Origin: Hyphomicrobium sp. 99
Lineage (GTDB): Bacteria > Pseudomonadota > Alphaproteobacteria > Rhizobiales > Hyphomicrobiaceae
Reading direction: 5' to 3'
Assembly: GCF_000384335.2 (NCBI RefSeq)
Contig: NZ_KQ031382.1
Location: 248,001-312,000 of the forward strand
DNA: 64,000 nt
In this document: positions 16,916-25,677 of the stretch, in pieces
Layout of the letters: each line of letters starts with the position of its first letter
Position numbering within the stretch: the stretch's first letter is position 1
The notes under the pieces: generated by a model
What the model was told of the DNA's origin: nothing
Seen by the model: only the letters and a program-made list of their open reading frames with translations
The model's database searches: none
Made by a program: the position numbers and the translations under genes

Positions 16916-17524
16916 TCAAGACGGAGCCCTATTTCTCGCCCACTCCAAGGCCTGTTCCAGCCGGTCGTCTCCCCAGAACAACTCGCCATCCGGAGTGCTG
17001 AAGCTCGGCGCGCCGAATATCCCGAGCGCCTGCGCTTCCTCGGTGTTGGCGCGCAACTCCGATTTGACCGCCTGGTCCCCACTGAGCCGTCGGACGTCGT
17101 CGGCTTCGAGACCGGCAGTCGTCAGGCAGTCCGCCAATACGGCGTCATCGGATATGTCCAAGCCCTTGCCGAAAGCAGCTGAAAAAACAGCGCGGGTGAA
17201 CGCTGCGTCCGCACCTTGGCCTCGTGCCGCAATCGCAAGACGCGCAGCTTTCAATCCGTTGGCCGGAAACGATGCCGGCATTTGAAAAGGAATGCCGCGC
17301 GCTGCCGCCGTGCGCGCGATGTCGCGCTGCATGTAGCGGCCCTTCGCCGGATAAATGTTGAACGGCGAGGTATCCCAACCCTGCGATTTGAAGATCGGCC
17401 CAAGCAAAAAGGGCTTCCAATCAATGGCGACATCAGCCTTCGCTGCCATCTCCTCGACCCGCATCGCGCTCAAATAAGAGTAGGTCGAGGCGAACTCGTA
17501 CCAGAAAACGACTGTTGGCTTCAT
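16916..17524 (-). CDS. 2-hydroxychromene-2-carboxylate isomerase family protein (DsbA/GST-kappa fold)
   Basis: A 202-aa thioredoxin-fold protein. It begins VVFWYEFASTYSYLSAMRVE, where the FASTYSYL helix start replaces the CxxC of DsbA, as in HCCA isomerases and kappa-class glutathione transferases. WKPFLLGPIFKSQGW, ARGIPFQMP, GAPSFSTPDGELFWGDDRL (cis-Pro loop) confirm the family. The glutathione-dependent isomerase acts in naphthalene breakdown, but most chromosomal homologues have unknown substrates; no aromatic-degradation genes are nearby. It is monocistronic and divergent from argG (152 bases). Confidence 0.9.
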   Translation of the reverse strand: MKPTVVFWYEFASTYSYLSAMRVEEMAAKADVAIDWKPFLLGPIFKSQGWDTSPFNIYPAKGRYMQRDIARTAAARGIPFQMPASFPANGLKAARLAIAARGQGADAAFTRAVFSAAFGKGLDISDDAVLADCLTTAGLEADDVRRLSGDQAVKSELRANTEEAQALGIFGAPSFSTPDGELFWGDDRLEQALEWARNRAPS

Positions 17525-17676
17525 TGCTCTTCCTCGCTGTCCTACCCGCTGTCACAACAGTTAAAGCCAATTGCGACATGTCGTGATATGGCGCCAACCG
17601 GACTTGCAGGCAGCGCCGCCGACCCTATAGTGCCGCGCGTTTCCCAACCATTCCAAATTCGAAAGCCAGATCTCCC

Positions 17677-18906
17677 ATGAGCGCCGCGCCTAAATCCGTG
17701 AAAAAGGTCGTCCTCGCCTATTCCGGCGGATTGGACACTTCGATCATCCTCAAGTGGCTGCAGGAGACCTACAGCGCGGAAGTCGTGACGTTCACGGCCG
17801 ATCTTGGCCAGGGCGAAGAGCTGGAGCCCGCCCGCAAGAAAGCCCTGATGCTCGGCATCAAGGAAGAAAACATCTTCATCGAAGACCTGCGCGAAGAATT
17901 CGTCCGTGACTTCGTCTTCCCGATGTTCCGCGCCAACACGGTTTACGAAGGCGTTTATCTCTTGGGAACGTCCATCGCCCGTCCGCTGATTGCGAAGAAG
18001 CAGATCGAGATCGCCCGCAAAGTCGGCGCCGACGCCGTCTGCCACGGCGCAACCGGCAAGGGCAACGATCAGGTGCGGTTCGAGCTCGGCTATTATGCGC
18101 TCGAACCCGGCATCAAGATCATCGCCCCCTGGCGCGAGTGGACGTTCAAGGGCCGCGAAGATCTTCTGGAGTTCGCGCGCAGGAATCAGATCCCCGTCGC
18201 CAAGGACAAGGAAGGCGAATCGCCCTTCTCGGTCGATGCCAACCTTCTGCACTCCTCGTCCGAAGGCAAAGTGCTCGAGGATCCGGCAAAGAAGCCGCCC
18301 GAGGTCGTCTACCAGCGCACCATTTCGCCGATGAGCGCCCCCGACAAGGTGACGACGATCAAGATCGGCTTTGAAAAGGGCGATCCCGTTTCGCTCGATG
18401 GCAAAAAGCTTTCGCCGGCGACCCTTCTGAAGGCCTTGAACGATCTCGGCCGCGACAACGGCATCGGCCGCCTCGATCTCGTCGAGAACCGCTTCGTCGG
18501 CATGAAATCGCGCGGCGTTTACGAGACGCCCGGCGGCACGATCCTGATCACTGCCCATCGCGCCATCGAAAGCCTGACGCTCGATCGCGGCGCGGCCCAT
18601 CTCAAAGACGAGATCATGCCGCGTTACGCCGAACTCATCTACAATGGCTTCTGGTTCTCGCCGGAGCGCGAGATGTTGCAGGCACTGATCGACAAGAGCC
18701 AGGAGAACGTCGAAGGCGAAGTGACGCTCGAGCTTTACAAGGGCAACGTCATCGTCATCGGCCGCGAGAGCGCGAAGTCGCTCTATTCGCCGACGCTCGT
18801 GACATTCGAAGACGACAAGGGCGCTTACGACCAGAAGGACGCGGAAGGCTTCATCAAGCTCAACGCGTTGCGCTTGCGCACGCTCGGCCTGCGGAACAAG
18901 AACTAG
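17677..18906 (+). CDS. argG: Argininosuccinate synthase
   Basis: Joins citrulline and aspartate with ATP in arginine synthesis. 409 aa. It has the PP-loop [16 protein letters not shown] at the N-terminus, [34 protein letters not shown] and the C-terminal [15 protein letters not shown]. This is the short (type I) form. Its small neighbour at 18934 follows by 27 bases and may be co-transcribed. The start ATG at 17677 agrees with the family. Confidence 0.97.
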   Translation: MSAAPKSVKKVVLAYSGGLDTSIILKWLQETYSAEVVTFTADLGQGEELEPARKKALMLGIKEENIFIEDLREEFVRDFVFPMFRANTVYEGVYLLGTSIARPLIAKKQIEIARKVGADAVCHGATGKGNDQVRFELGYYALEPGIKIIAPWREWTFKGREDLLEFARRNQIPVAKDKEGESPFSVDANLLHSSSEGKVLEDPAKKPPEVVYQRTISPMSAPDKVTTIKIGFEKGDPVSLDGKKLSPATLLKALNDLGRDNGIGRLDLVENRFVGMKSRGVYETPGGTILITAHRAIESLTLDRGAAHLKDEIMPRYAELIYNGFWFSPEREMLQALIDKSQENVEGEVTLELYKGNVIVIGRESAKSLYSPTLVTFEDDKGAYDQKDAEGFIKLNALRLRTLGLRNKN

Positions 18907-18933
18907 CCGGTCAAATCCCTGAAGGAGACGAAC

Positions 18934-19152
18934 ATGATCGTCATCACGAGAAACGGCGAAACGACGGTTCTCACGGGTTGGCGCGAATGGCTCGTCAAGA
19001 TTGTGATTTTCATGGCGGCGGTCCTGCTGTTCGCCGTCATGGCATTTTTGATGTTCGGCCTCGCGGTGACGATCGGAGCGATCGCGCTCGTCGTCATACC
19101 GGCAGCGATCATCGTCGGACTGTTCGCGACGATCTTCGGCAGACGCGCTTAA
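18934..19152 (+). CDS. Small two-helix membrane protein after argG
   Basis: A 72-aa protein. About 18 polar residues (MIVITRNGETTVLTGWREWL) are followed by two hydrophobic segments (VKIVIFMAAVLLFAVMAFLM and VTIGAIALVVIPAAIIVGLF) and an RRA end. A GAAGGAGA ribosome site lies about 8 bases before the ATG, which supports translation. No family recognised; such small hydrophobic proteins are often missed in annotation. It could share the argG message (27-base gap). Confidence 0.65.
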   Translation: MIVITRNGETTVLTGWREWLVKIVIFMAAVLLFAVMAFLMFGLAVTIGAIALVVIPAAIIVGLFATIFGRRA

Positions 19153-19582
19153 ATCTCCGTGTTGCCCACCTGCATCGAGCAGCGCATCGCCAGGGCGCAC
19201 TAGGACGCTCGCTGACGATTTAATGCGACATTCGAGAATATTGGAATAACATATCTCTGACGGGGGCGATTCGCCCCGATGGCGTCCAGGGCGTTTCACT
19301 CGGCACGCGCCCGTTTTATCGGAAGTCGTTCCCGTCGTTTATTTTCCATTTTTGATCGACAACGATTGGGCCCCGGCGACGGCGAGCACGCCGCCCGCAT
19401 TTACCGTTTGGCTGCCCCGTTTCCGCAATCACACCAGTGTCATGTTCGACTGAAACGAACTCGCGGCCTGCGCAATTTTCGCCTTGAGGCATCTCCGGCC
19501 TTGACGACGGGGTCTCGATCCCCGACATCGCGTGCTCGGATGATGAAATGCGCCTCAAAGCGCAAATTGCGAGGATGAGAGA
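19153..19582. other. Intergenic stretch without recognised gene
   Basis: 430 bases between the small membrane-protein gene and the agmatine deiminase gene. A short GC palindrome (GGGGC-GATTC-GCCCC) lies near 19262. Open frames here look like antisense noise. A promoter for the deiminase gene is likely within it, but no clear -35/-10 pair stands out. Confidence 0.5.
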
Positions 19583-20608
19583 ATGAAGCTTGCGGCGGAC
19601 GGAACGCCCGTGGTGACGCCCGCCGAATGGGCGCCTCAGAAGGCGATTTGGACCGCGTGGCCGGCCGATCCCGACGAGTGGGGCGGCGACCTCGAGACGC
19701 CTCGTCGCGACGTGGCGGCACTGATCCGCGCGCTCAGCGTCGCCGGCAATAAGGTCCGCCTTCTCGTGAATGGCGACGAAGCCAAGACCTCGGCTCTCGC
19801 TGCACTCGGCGACGCCGCTGAAGTCATCCCCGCGAAGTACGGCGACATCTGGCTCCGCGATACGGGCCCTATCTTCGCGCGCGCAGGCAAGGACGCGGTC
19901 GCACTGCGGTTCAAGACGAACAGTTGGGGCGGCAAATACGATCTTCCCGACGACGCAACGGTCGGTGACAACGTTGCCGAGCTTGCGAAAACACCCATCC
20001 GCCGTTTCGACTTCGTGCTCGAAGGCGGCGCCGTTGATCATGATGGCGAGGGCACGATCCTCGCCACACAGCAGACCTTGCTCAACCCCAACCGCAATGG
20101 CTGGACGAAAGAAGCGGCCGAGCAGGCACTTCGCGATGCCTTCGGCACGAAGAAAGTCATCTGGATCGATGAAGGCCTGAAGAACGACCACACCGACGGG
20201 CACATCGACAACATCGCGCGTTTCGTCGCGCCGGGCCGCGTCGTCTGTCAGGCGCCCGCCGGTCCCGACGATCCGAACGCGGAAACGCTGAACGCGATCG
20301 CGACAAGTCTCGAGAACGCGACCGACGCGGCGGGCCGCAAGCTCGAAGTCGTTCGCATTCCGGGCGTCGGCCTCTACCGCAACGCGCTTGGCGAAATCTC
20401 GCCCGCGTCCCATATGAATTTCATCATCGCCAACGATGTCGTCGTTGTGCCGATCTATGGGACTGCAACCGAGGCCGAAGCGCTTCAGGCTTTGCAGGTT
20501 GTTTTTCCCACGCGCGCAGTTGTCGGCGTTTCGTCCCGTGGCTTGCTCGGCTGCGGATTGGCCGGCGGCGGATCATTCCATTGCATCACACAACAGGAGC
20601 CCCTGTAG
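19583..20608 (+). CDS. aguA: Agmatine deiminase
   Basis: Hydrolyses agmatine to N-carbamoylputrescine and ammonia. 341 aa. It shows WAPQKAIWTAWPADPDEW, the substrate-binding YGDIWLRDTGPIF, TNSWGGKYD, LEGGAVDHDGEGT, the catalytic HTDGHIDNIARF and nucleophile Cys334 in GGGSFHCITQQ. The next gene starts directly after its stop codon and encodes the amidase for the next step, so the pair is a putrescine operon. A short GAGAGAATG precedes the ATG. Confidence 0.95.
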   Translation: MKLAADGTPVVTPAEWAPQKAIWTAWPADPDEWGGDLETPRRDVAALIRALSVAGNKVRLLVNGDEAKTSALAALGDAAEVIPAKYGDIWLRDTGPIFARAGKDAVALRFKTNSWGGKYDLPDDATVGDNVAELAKTPIRRFDFVLEGGAVDHDGEGTILATQQTLLNPNRNGWTKEAAEQALRDAFGTKKVIWIDEGLKNDHTDGHIDNIARFVAPGRVVCQAPAGPDDPNAETLNAIATSLENATDAAGRKLEVVRIPGVGLYRNALGEISPASHMNFIIANDVVVVPIYGTATEAEALQALQVVFPTRAVVGVSSRGLLGCGLAGGGSFHCITQQEPL

Positions 20609-21469
20609 ATGGCGCGACGCTCGATCACGGTCGGCAGCATTCAAACGTCCTACGGCCCCAATATCAAAGACAACATCGCCAAGACGGAAGCGTTCGTGCG
20701 CGAGGCGGCCGGCCGTGGAGCTGAAATCATCCTGCCGTCCGAGCTGTTCGAGGGCATCTACTTCTGCACGCGTCAGGAACCGAAGTGGTTTCAAACCGCG
20801 CATCCGGTCACTGAGCACCCAGCCGTGCTCGCACTTCGCGATCTCGCGAAGTCGTTGAAGGTCGTCATCCCGATATCGTTCTTCGAGAAGGACGGTCCGC
20901 GCTATTACAACAGCATCGCGATTGCCGATGCCGATGGCGAAATCCTCGGCGTCTATCGCAAGAGCCATATTCCCGACGGTCCAGGCTATCAGGAAAAATA
21001 CTATTTCCGCCCTGGCGACACCGGCTTCAAAACCTGGAACACAAAGCACGGCAAGATCGGCGTCGGCATCTGCTGGGATCAGTGGTATCCGGAAACCGCA
21101 CGCGCCATGGTTCTCCAAGGCGCTGAGATATTATTTTATCCAACCGCAATCGGATCGGAGCCATACGATCCGTCTCTCGACACGCACCTGCAATGGCAGC
21201 GCGCGATGCAAGGCCATGCCGTCTCGAATTCCGTACCGATCGTTGCAGCCAATCGCATCGGCGAGGAAGACAACGACGGCGTGAAGCAGAAGTACTACGG
21301 CCACTCCTTCATCAGCGATCATCGCGGCGAACTCGTCGAGAAATTCGGCGCTGAAGACGAAGGCGTCCTCGTACATACCTTCGATCTCGACCTCATCGAA
21401 ACGTATCGCGCCGAGTGGGGTTTCTTCCGCGATCGCCGCACGGACCTCTACGCCAAGAGCATCATCTGA
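20609..21469 (+). CDS. aguB: N-carbamoylputrescine amidase
   Basis: Nitrilase-superfamily amidase that cleaves N-carbamoylputrescine to putrescine, CO2 and ammonia. 286 aa. The catalytic Glu-Lys-Cys triad lies in LPSELFEGIYFC, YRKSHIPDGPGYQEK and GVGICWDQWYPE. Its start codon immediately follows the aguA stop, indicating translational coupling. The pair supplies putrescine from agmatine, the arginine decarboxylase product; no arginine decarboxylase gene lies in the window. Confidence 0.95.
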   Translation: MARRSITVGSIQTSYGPNIKDNIAKTEAFVREAAGRGAEIILPSELFEGIYFCTRQEPKWFQTAHPVTEHPAVLALRDLAKSLKVVIPISFFEKDGPRYYNSIAIADADGEILGVYRKSHIPDGPGYQEKYYFRPGDTGFKTWNTKHGKIGVGICWDQWYPETARAMVLQGAEILFYPTAIGSEPYDPSLDTHLQWQRAMQGHAVSNSVPIVAANRIGEEDNDGVKQKYYGHSFISDHRGELVEKFGAEDEGVLVHTFDLDLIETYRAEWGFFRDRRTDLYAKSII

Positions 21470-21583
21470 GCGGACGAGAACACGTCGCCGTTCTGCTTAG
21501 CGAGCAGCGATAAATTTCGCCCAACGTCGATTTTGCGTGCTCCGCGCCGATAATAATCCGCGCGGAGATTTCTGCTTGCACAT

Positions 21584-21623
21584 CGATATAGCTCTATGAC
21601 TATATAGTCACGAAACTATAACG
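21584..21623. promoter_or_regulatory. Three evenly spaced CG-TATA boxes (candidate Mo-boxes)
   Basis: CGATATAG (21584-21591), CTATATAG (21600-21607) and CTATAACG (21616-21623) repeat with an exact period of 16 bases. The outer two are inverted half-sites; the middle one is itself a palindrome within GACTATATAGTC. Half-sites CG-TATA/TATA-CG with an 8-base gap resemble the ModE/MopA 'Mo-box' as I recall it. TTGCAC at 21576 could be a -35 with the -10 inside the middle box, so binding would block transcription. Confidence 0.5.
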
Positions 21624-21670
21624 GAACGAACGGTGCGGGGGCACCGCGTAAGATCAAAATCGGGGGGAAG

Positions 21671-24073
21671 ATGTCGCGGATTGCGTTGGCCGCCGTAGCG
21701 GCCGTGTGCCTTGTCGTTGTCGAATCGCATCAAGCAGAAGCTCAACAGCCACCGACACCGGGCGGCAACGTGACCGCCGACGAAGCCTCGGTCCTCCCGC
21801 CCGTCGTTGTCCAATCGCCGACCGAGCCGCTCGGTCAACGCGCCAAGCCCAAAGCTTCATCGCAAAATGTAAAAGCCGCATCGGGCACGGCGAAAGAAAA
21901 CACCATCGACGCAGGTGAAGGTTCCGCAGCAGGCGCAAGTCCTACCGGCTCAACGTCCGGATCAGGTGGCCCCGCGATCGGCGTCTTCACACTCGGCCAG
22001 ATCGACATGATCGGCGGCAGCACCGTCACCAACGAAGCAATGTGGACGTTCAACAAGAACTCGCTCGATCAGGCCGTCAACCTGTTGCCCGGCGTATCGT
22101 CGTCGAACTCCGGCGGCAGCCGCAACGAAAAAGATATCTTCGTGCGCGGCTTCAATCGCTATCAGGTACCTTTGTCGATCGACGGCGTGCGCGTCTATCT
22201 GCCCGCCGATAACCGGCTCGATTTCAGCCGCTTCCTGACACCGGACCTGGCCGAAGTCCAGGTCGCGAAAGGTTACGTGTCGGTCCTGAATGGTCCTGGC
22301 GGCGAAGGCGGCGCCATCAATCTCGTCAGCCGCAAGCCGACGAAGGAAATCGAACTCGAAGGCCGCACGGGCCTCGTCACCGATGGCGACCTCAGCAGCC
22401 TGAATTCCTGGAACGCTTACGCCTACGCCGGCACGCGTCAGAAGAGCTACTACGCCCAAGTCAGCGGCAACATCGTCGACCAGGACCACTTCAATCTCTC
22501 GCACGACTTCACGCCCGCCAATTCCTCGACCCTCGGCTATAACCAGGGCGTCGCGGCGGGCTTCCCGTATCAGCGGAGCGGCGACCGCGATAATTCCGAT
22601 TTCCGCGATTGGCGTATCAACGCCAAGGTCGGCATCACGCCGAACGCGACGGACGAATACAGCATCAACTACACCAATCAGCAGGGCGAAAAGGGCGCGC
22701 CGCTCAGCACCGAACGGCAGATCGTGCAGGGCTACTTCAACGGCAACACGGTCCGCTATTGGGATTGGCCGCAATGGGATACGTCATCGCTATCGTGGCT
22801 GTCGAAGACGAAGCTCGGCGATGCATCGTACATCAAGACCAACGCCTTCTATAACACCTTCCAGAACTCGATCTCGTTCTACCCGAACGCGACCTATACG
22901 AACCAGTTCACCGACAGCCCGTACGATGACTATTCCTACGGTGGCTTCGTCGAAATGGGCACCGACCTCATTCCGATGAACACGTTGAAGGGCGCGATCC
23001 ACTTCCGTCGCGACTTCCACAATGAGCAGAGCATCAACTACAAGTATGTACCGACCTACTCTGTTAGCCTTGATCCTGCGAAACGGCAGTCGGAAGAAAC
23101 CTGGTCGTTCGCTCTCGAGAACACGTTCCACGCAACGCGTTCGCTCGATATCGTGACGGGCGCCAGCTACGACACCAACCAGGTTCTCTACGCCAACGGC
23201 GGCACCGATAAGCCAGACGTCGATGCCTGGAACTGGCAAGCCGCCGCGATTTACAGCTACAGCGACAGCGGCAAGGTCCACGCCGACGTGTCGAGCCGCA
23301 CGCGCTTTCCGACGCTTTTCGAGCGCTACAGCACGCGCTTTGGCTCAAAGACGGCCAACCCCGATATCGCACCGGAGCGCGCCACCAACTACGAAATCGG
23401 CATCAGCGATAACGTGCTCCGCAATGTCCACGTCTCGTCGGCGATCTTCTATGCCAACATCGACGACAGCATCCAGAGTGCCTTCTCGGGCGGCGCCAAC
23501 AGCAAGAACTCGATCATCGGCTTCAACGCCGACGGCTATAACTACGGCTTTGAACTGTCGGCCGACTGGGACGTGATGTCCGGCCTCCGACTTGGCGGAA
23601 ACTACACATATCTCGAGCGCCACCTCGACTTTAACTCGGCCACCTTGGCTCCGGGCTCGACGACACCAGAATACAATTCCGTCGCCGCCACGCAGCTCGA
23701 AGGCACGCCACGGCACAAGGCTCTGATCTATCTTGCCTGGAAGGCAACCGACAGGCTGACGCTAACGCCCAGCGTCGAACTCGCGACAGACCGCACGGCC
23801 CTCGTCACCAGCTGCGCATCGACGCTGGTGAATACGACCGGCGCAGTCAACGCGACCGGCAACTGCGGCAAAACGAGTGGCTACACCGGCAAGCCCAACT
23901 ACGTTGACCTCGGCGCCTATGCTCTGGTTAACTTCCAGGCCGAGTATGCGTTTACCGAGGGCACGACAATCGCGATTGGCGCCATGAACCTGCTCGACGA
24001 AAATTATTCTCTCGCAGACGGTTTCCCCGAGCCAGGCCGCCAGTTGTTCGCTAATGTGCGGGCTCGCTTCTGA
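21671..24073 (+). CDS. TonB-dependent outer-membrane receptor
   Basis: An 800-aa receptor. The signal peptide is about residues 1-27 (IALAAVAAVCLVVVESHQAE), followed by a roughly 80-residue Pro/Ser-rich linker. The plug spans about 110-225, with NLLPGVSSSNSGGSRNEKDI, FVRGFNRYQVPLSIDGVRVY, and GGEGGAINLVSRKP. A 22-strand barrel runs to the C-terminal FANVRARF aromatic end. No TonB box is seen with certainty. The gene is the first of a three-gene operon with a molbindin and a secreted protein, behind candidate Mo-boxes, so molybdate or a molybdenum chelate is the proposed substrate. Most receptors of this family carry ferric siderophores, so iron is the alternative. Confidence 0.9.
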   Translation: MSRIALAAVAAVCLVVVESHQAEAQQPPTPGGNVTADEASVLPPVVVQSPTEPLGQRAKPKASSQNVKAASGTAKENTIDAGEGSAAGASPTGSTSGSGGPAIGVFTLGQIDMIGGSTVTNEAMWTFNKNSLDQAVNLLPGVSSSNSGGSRNEKDIFVRGFNRYQVPLSIDGVRVYLPADNRLDFSRFLTPDLAEVQVAKGYVSVLNGPGGEGGAINLVSRKPTKEIELEGRTGLVTDGDLSSLNSWNAYAYAGTRQKSYYAQVSGNIVDQDHFNLSHDFTPANSSTLGYNQGVAAGFPYQRSGDRDNSDFRDWRINAKVGITPNATDEYSINYTNQQGEKGAPLSTERQIVQGYFNGNTVRYWDWPQWDTSSLSWLSKTKLGDASYIKTNAFYNTFQNSISFYPNATYTNQFTDSPYDDYSYGGFVEMGTDLIPMNTLKGAIHFRRDFHNEQSINYKYVPTYSVSLDPAKRQSEETWSFALENTFHATRSLDIVTGASYDTNQVLYANGGTDKPDVDAWNWQAAAIYSYSDSGKVHADVSSRTRFPTLFERYSTRFGSKTANPDIAPERATNYEIGISDNVLRNVHVSSAIFYANIDDSIQSAFSGGANSKNSIIGFNADGYNYGFELSADWDVMSGLRLGGNYTYLERHLDFNSATLAPGSTTPEYNSVAATQLEGTPRHKALIYLAWKATDRLTLTPSVELATDRTALVTSCASTLVNTTGAVNATGNCGKTSGYTGKPNYVDLGAYALVNFQAEYAFTEGTTIAIGAMNLLDENYSLADGFPEPGRQLFANVRARF

Positions 24074-24088
24074 CGAAGAGGAGTTCCC

Positions 24089-24298
24089 ATGAAAATCAGC
24101 GCGAGGAACGTCATCAAAGGAACAATCGTCGACGTCCACAAGGGCGCGACGACGTCCCACGTCCGAATCGATGTCGGCAGCGGCACCATAGTGACGGCGT
24201 CGATTACCAACGAGGCAGTCGACGACCTCGGTCTCGTCAAAGGCATGGCGGCGTCTGCCGTGATCAAAGCGACCGACGTCATGGTCATGGTGAACTGA
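24089..24298 (+). CDS. Molbindin: single Mop/TOBE domain protein
   Basis: A 69-aa protein that is one complete Mop domain: SARNVIKGTIVDVHKGATTS, HVRIDVGSGTIVTASITNEA, LVKGMAASAVIKATDVMVMV. Single-domain molbindins assemble into hexamers that store or buffer molybdate and tungstate in the cytoplasm. A GAGGAG ribosome site lies 8 bases before the ATG, and the gene sits 15 bases after the receptor gene and 2 bases before the next gene. The association with a TonB receptor is the main reason to propose a molybdenum role for the operon. Confidence 0.93.
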   Translation: MKISARNVIKGTIVDVHKGATTSHVRIDVGSGTIVTASITNEAVDDLGLVKGMAASAVIKATDVMVMVN

Positions 24299-24300
24299 TT

Positions 24301-24828
24301 ATGAGAAAATACGGATTGTTGCCTGTCGCTGTCTGTACCCTCGTATTGGCAGCGGCATCGACGGCTTTTGCTGCGGAGACAGGCGGCTGCGAAAGCTTTC
24401 CCTGGCCGATCAAGACCGAACTGCAATGGATGAAGGCATCCGACAGCCAAGCCGTAAAGTCCGGCGCAAAGCTGCCGACGCCTCCGGAAAAAGCTTTGGC
24501 GCTTTCGCTCGAACCGATGAGCGCCGTGTCGTTTCCCGTGGCGCCGACCGGCAAGTTGAAACCGGAAGGAGACGTCTTCGGCGGCTTCGTCAACTTCGAT
24601 AGTCCGAGCAGCGCGCCGGGCCTCTATCAGGTGACGTTGCAAACTCCTGGCTGGGTCGATGTCGTGCAGGACGGCAAGTCGTTGAAGCCCACCGCCCACA
24701 GCGGCAAATCCGATTGCGACGGTGTTCGAAAGACACTTCGCTTTAACTTGGATCCGGGACCTTTCACGATACAGTTCAGCAACATCAAGAAAGACTCGAT
24801 CAAATTCGCCATCCGGCAAGCCGAATAG
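24301..24828 (+). CDS. Secreted protein of unknown function in the TonB/molbindin operon
   Basis: A 175-aa exported protein: signal peptide about residues 1-24 (LLPVAVCTLVLAAASTAFAA), then a compact domain with two cysteines, one in GGCESFPWPIKTELQWM and one in GKSDCDGVRKTLRF, which may form a disulphide. The sheet-rich middle (GGFVNFDSPS, GLYQVTLQTPGWVDVVQDGK) and FNLDPGPFTIQFSN suggest a jelly-roll or immunoglobulin-like fold. It starts 2 bases after the molbindin stop, so it is translationally coupled. A periplasmic helper to the receptor is plausible; no family recognised. Confidence 0.8.
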   Translation: MRKYGLLPVAVCTLVLAAASTAFAAETGGCESFPWPIKTELQWMKASDSQAVKSGAKLPTPPEKALALSLEPMSAVSFPVAPTGKLKPEGDVFGGFVNFDSPSSAPGLYQVTLQTPGWVDVVQDGKSLKPTAHSGKSDCDGVRKTLRFNLDPGPFTIQFSNIKKDSIKFAIRQAE

Positions 24829-24882
24829 AAGCTGGACGAAGAGAGTCGAAAACATTTCAGCTCGGCGAATTGGCAGACTGAC

Positions 24883-25602
24883 ATGAATTATGTTGCCGAC
24901 ACGCCGAGACTTGAACTCTGCCGCCTTGCCGGAATTCCGATCAAGGTCGACATTACGTTTGCGCTCGTGCCGCTATTTCTGCTGGGCATCGTCCAGCAAT
25001 CGCCGGTTGCCTTCTCCGTCCTCGTGGCAGGCGTATTTTTGTCTGTGCTGCTGCACGAGTTCGGACACGCGATCATCGCCCGGCTTTTCGCCGTTCCGGT
25101 TAGCGAAATCCTGGTCGGCGGGTTCTACGGCTACACGCGAATGCTCAGCGCGCCGCCCTCGAAACTCGCGAACATCATCATCCTGTTTGCAGGACCGCTG
25201 ACCAACGGCCTCATTTTCCTTCTCTGTTGGAACGCCCTCGGCCAGCCGGACGTCAGCCTCACTGGGCGCTTCGGCCCGATCGACCCCGCACCCTGGCTCG
25301 AAGGCAGCCCGTGGAAATTACAAGCGGTCTGGACACTCGGCAGCATCAACCTCGCAATGCTGGTCTTCAACCTGCTCCCGGCTTTCCCGCTCGACGGTGG
25401 AAAGATCTACCGCGACGTGCTCAGCGCGTTGCTGCCCGATACCGCCGCTATCCGGACAATCGCGCTCTTGGGCGTCATCATCGGGTTGGCAAGCGCCTAC
25501 ATCGGCTTTCGCATCAGCCTCGTGATGCTCCTGATCGGCGCCCAGATCGCGATCATCAACTGGTCGATCCTGAAAGCGCCGCGAGACGCGGAAAATAATT
25601 AG
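24883..25602 (+). CDS. M50-family (site-2) zinc metalloprotease
   Basis: A 239-aa membrane protein with the intramembrane zinc motif HEFGH at residues 58-62 and the second ligand motif NLLPAFPLDGGKIYRD near residue 165. Five to six hydrophobic segments span the chain. No CBS or PDZ domain is seen, so this is the compact SpoIVFB-like or rhomboid-independent type. Natural substrates cannot be named. It begins 54 bases after the secreted protein gene and may be the last gene of that transcript or independent. Confidence 0.92.
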   Translation: MNYVADTPRLELCRLAGIPIKVDITFALVPLFLLGIVQQSPVAFSVLVAGVFLSVLLHEFGHAIIARLFAVPVSEILVGGFYGYTRMLSAPPSKLANIIILFAGPLTNGLIFLLCWNALGQPDVSLTGRFGPIDPAPWLEGSPWKLQAVWTLGSINLAMLVFNLLPAFPLDGGKIYRDVLSALLPDTAAIRTIALLGVIIGLASAYIGFRISLVMLLIGAQIAIINWSILKAPRDAENN

Positions 25603-25677
25603 CAGGCGACATTTGCAAAGGCCCGGCTTCTCCGGGCATATCCTCGGGCGTAGCGCTCTCGCCGGAGTTTCGATGTC

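Noticed and set aside
17542..19299. 585-codon minus-strand open frame
   Set aside because: It covers argG and a small membrane gene on the other strand; Asp/Arg/Glu-rich composition without any motif is typical of an antisense frame.
19279..19578. 99-codon plus-strand frame before aguA
   Set aside because: Arg/Ser-rich noise, no ribosome site, no recognisable motif.
19316..20413. 365-codon minus-strand frame opposite the agmatine deiminase
   Set aside because: AguA motifs and catalytic Cys are clear on the plus strand.
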